A stretch of DNA of 64,000 bases, taken from positions 3,048 through 67,047 of the forward strand of contig ML210191.1 in the NCBI GenBank assembly GCA_004369085.1. The letters are read 5' to 3'. Below are positions 63,757 to 64,000 of this stretch, piece after piece. Source of the DNA: Coprinopsis marcescibilis (Eukaryota; Basidiomycota; Agaricomycetes; Agaricales; Psathyrellaceae). The notes beneath the pieces were generated by a model. It was not told where the DNA came from and did no database searches. It saw nothing but the letters and a program-made list of their open reading frames with translations. A program made the translations under genes and the position numbers. Position 1 is the stretch's first letter; each line of letters opens with the position of its first letter.

Positions 63757-64000
63757 TTAAAAATCGGAAAGGATATCCTTGACCACGCTCCAGTACTCCT
63801 TGTCGACGCGAGGTTCAATCTCCTCCTTTGTGAGCCAAGCAAAGTCTTTGACTTTCTCACCGTCGACCTGGGCTTGGCCAGCCATGATGTGCGCTTTGTA
63901 GAAAAAGACGCAGTTTTGGACCTGAATGACTTTCAGTGGGTTTCTCAAGGAAAAAAGTCCAGAGGGCAGATGTACCTCTGGCGCTGGGCCCACTGGCTTA
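63757..64000 (-). CDS. MRPL17: Probable mitochondrial ribosomal protein mL46, 3' end only
   Basis: The window ends inside this gene, so only the last two exons are seen. The final exon reads VQNCVFFYKAHIMAGQAQVD then KVKDFAWLTKEEIEPRVDKE and ends YWSVVKDILSDF. FFYKAHIMAGQA and DFAWLTKEEI are the Nudix-fold end of mL46. A 54-nt GT-AG intron (from GTACATCTGC to TCATTCAG) separates it from the preceding PVGPAPE. The catalytic Nudix box is not visible and is usually lost in this ribosomal protein. A true Nudix hydrolase is the alternative. Confidence 0.75.
   Translation of the reverse strand, partial: KPVGPAPEVHLPSGLFSLRNPLKVIQVQNCVFFYKAHIMAGQAQVDGEKVKDFAWLTKEEIEPRVDKEYWSVVKDILSDF

Overview
The window is nuclear DNA from a filamentous basidiomycete, most likely an Agaricomycete. 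Genes are dense, split by many short introns (about 45-60 nt, GT-AG with a few GC-AG) and run on both strands. The protein set fits this: a chitin synthase activator, a Zn2Cys6 regulator, a two-domain fasciclin protein, a HOOK protein, and a TKL-like kinase with an MLKL-type N-terminus. Exon joins below were worked out by hand from splice signals and family motifs. Outer boundaries are usually firm; some internal exon edges are approximate.

Layout. Bases 1-3689 hold no convincing intact gene: a short tandem repeat, decayed mobile-element-like reading frames and a GGGT-rich degenerate repeat. From 3690 to 9670, three minus-strand genes follow one another: Chs4/Skt5-like Sel1-repeat protein, PHD-JmjC histone demethylase JHD1, and phosphoglycerate kinase. 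Bases 9860-20222 carry an RGG-box protein, SDA1, YSA1 (Nudix ADP-sugar pyrophosphatase), PNKP, DDX41 and an ING-family PHD protein. Bases 20427-29874 are the most distinctive part: an MLKL-like kinase or pseudokinase, an intronless Zn2Cys6 factor and a very large DYRK/Pom1-like kinase. Bases 30127-45239 are housekeeping: a mitochondrial PDK/BCKDK-family kinase, proteasome RPT1, V-ATPase subunit A, a fasciclin protein, MOD5, mitochondrial uL15m, PRP38 and a PGM2-family phosphomutase. Bases 45478-64000 hold an Rco1-like double-PHD protein, MCMBP, CDC50, RTCA, HOOK, an RRT8/EI24-like membrane protein, YME2, NUC1 and the 3' end of a probable mL46 gene.

How the genes relate. Many neighbours are head-to-head pairs with 84-204 bp between start codons (PGK/RGG, YSA1/PNKP, ING/MLKL-like, RPT1/VMA1, MOD5/uL15m, MCMBP/CDC50, YME2/NUC1). 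Several tail-to-tail pairs are separated by only 24-57 bp. Some head-to-head partners are functionally related: YME2 and NUC1 both concern mitochondrial nucleic acid, and YSA1 and PNKP both connect to DNA strand-break metabolism. Three PHD-finger chromatin proteins (JHD1, ING, Rco1-like) lie in the window but are not adjacent.

The best candidate for something under-described is the gene at 20427-22660. It reads as an N-terminal four-helix-like bundle, a coiled-coil brace and a kinase domain whose catalytic-loop aspartate is replaced by asparagine. That is the domain order of the animal and plant necroptosis executioner MLKL.
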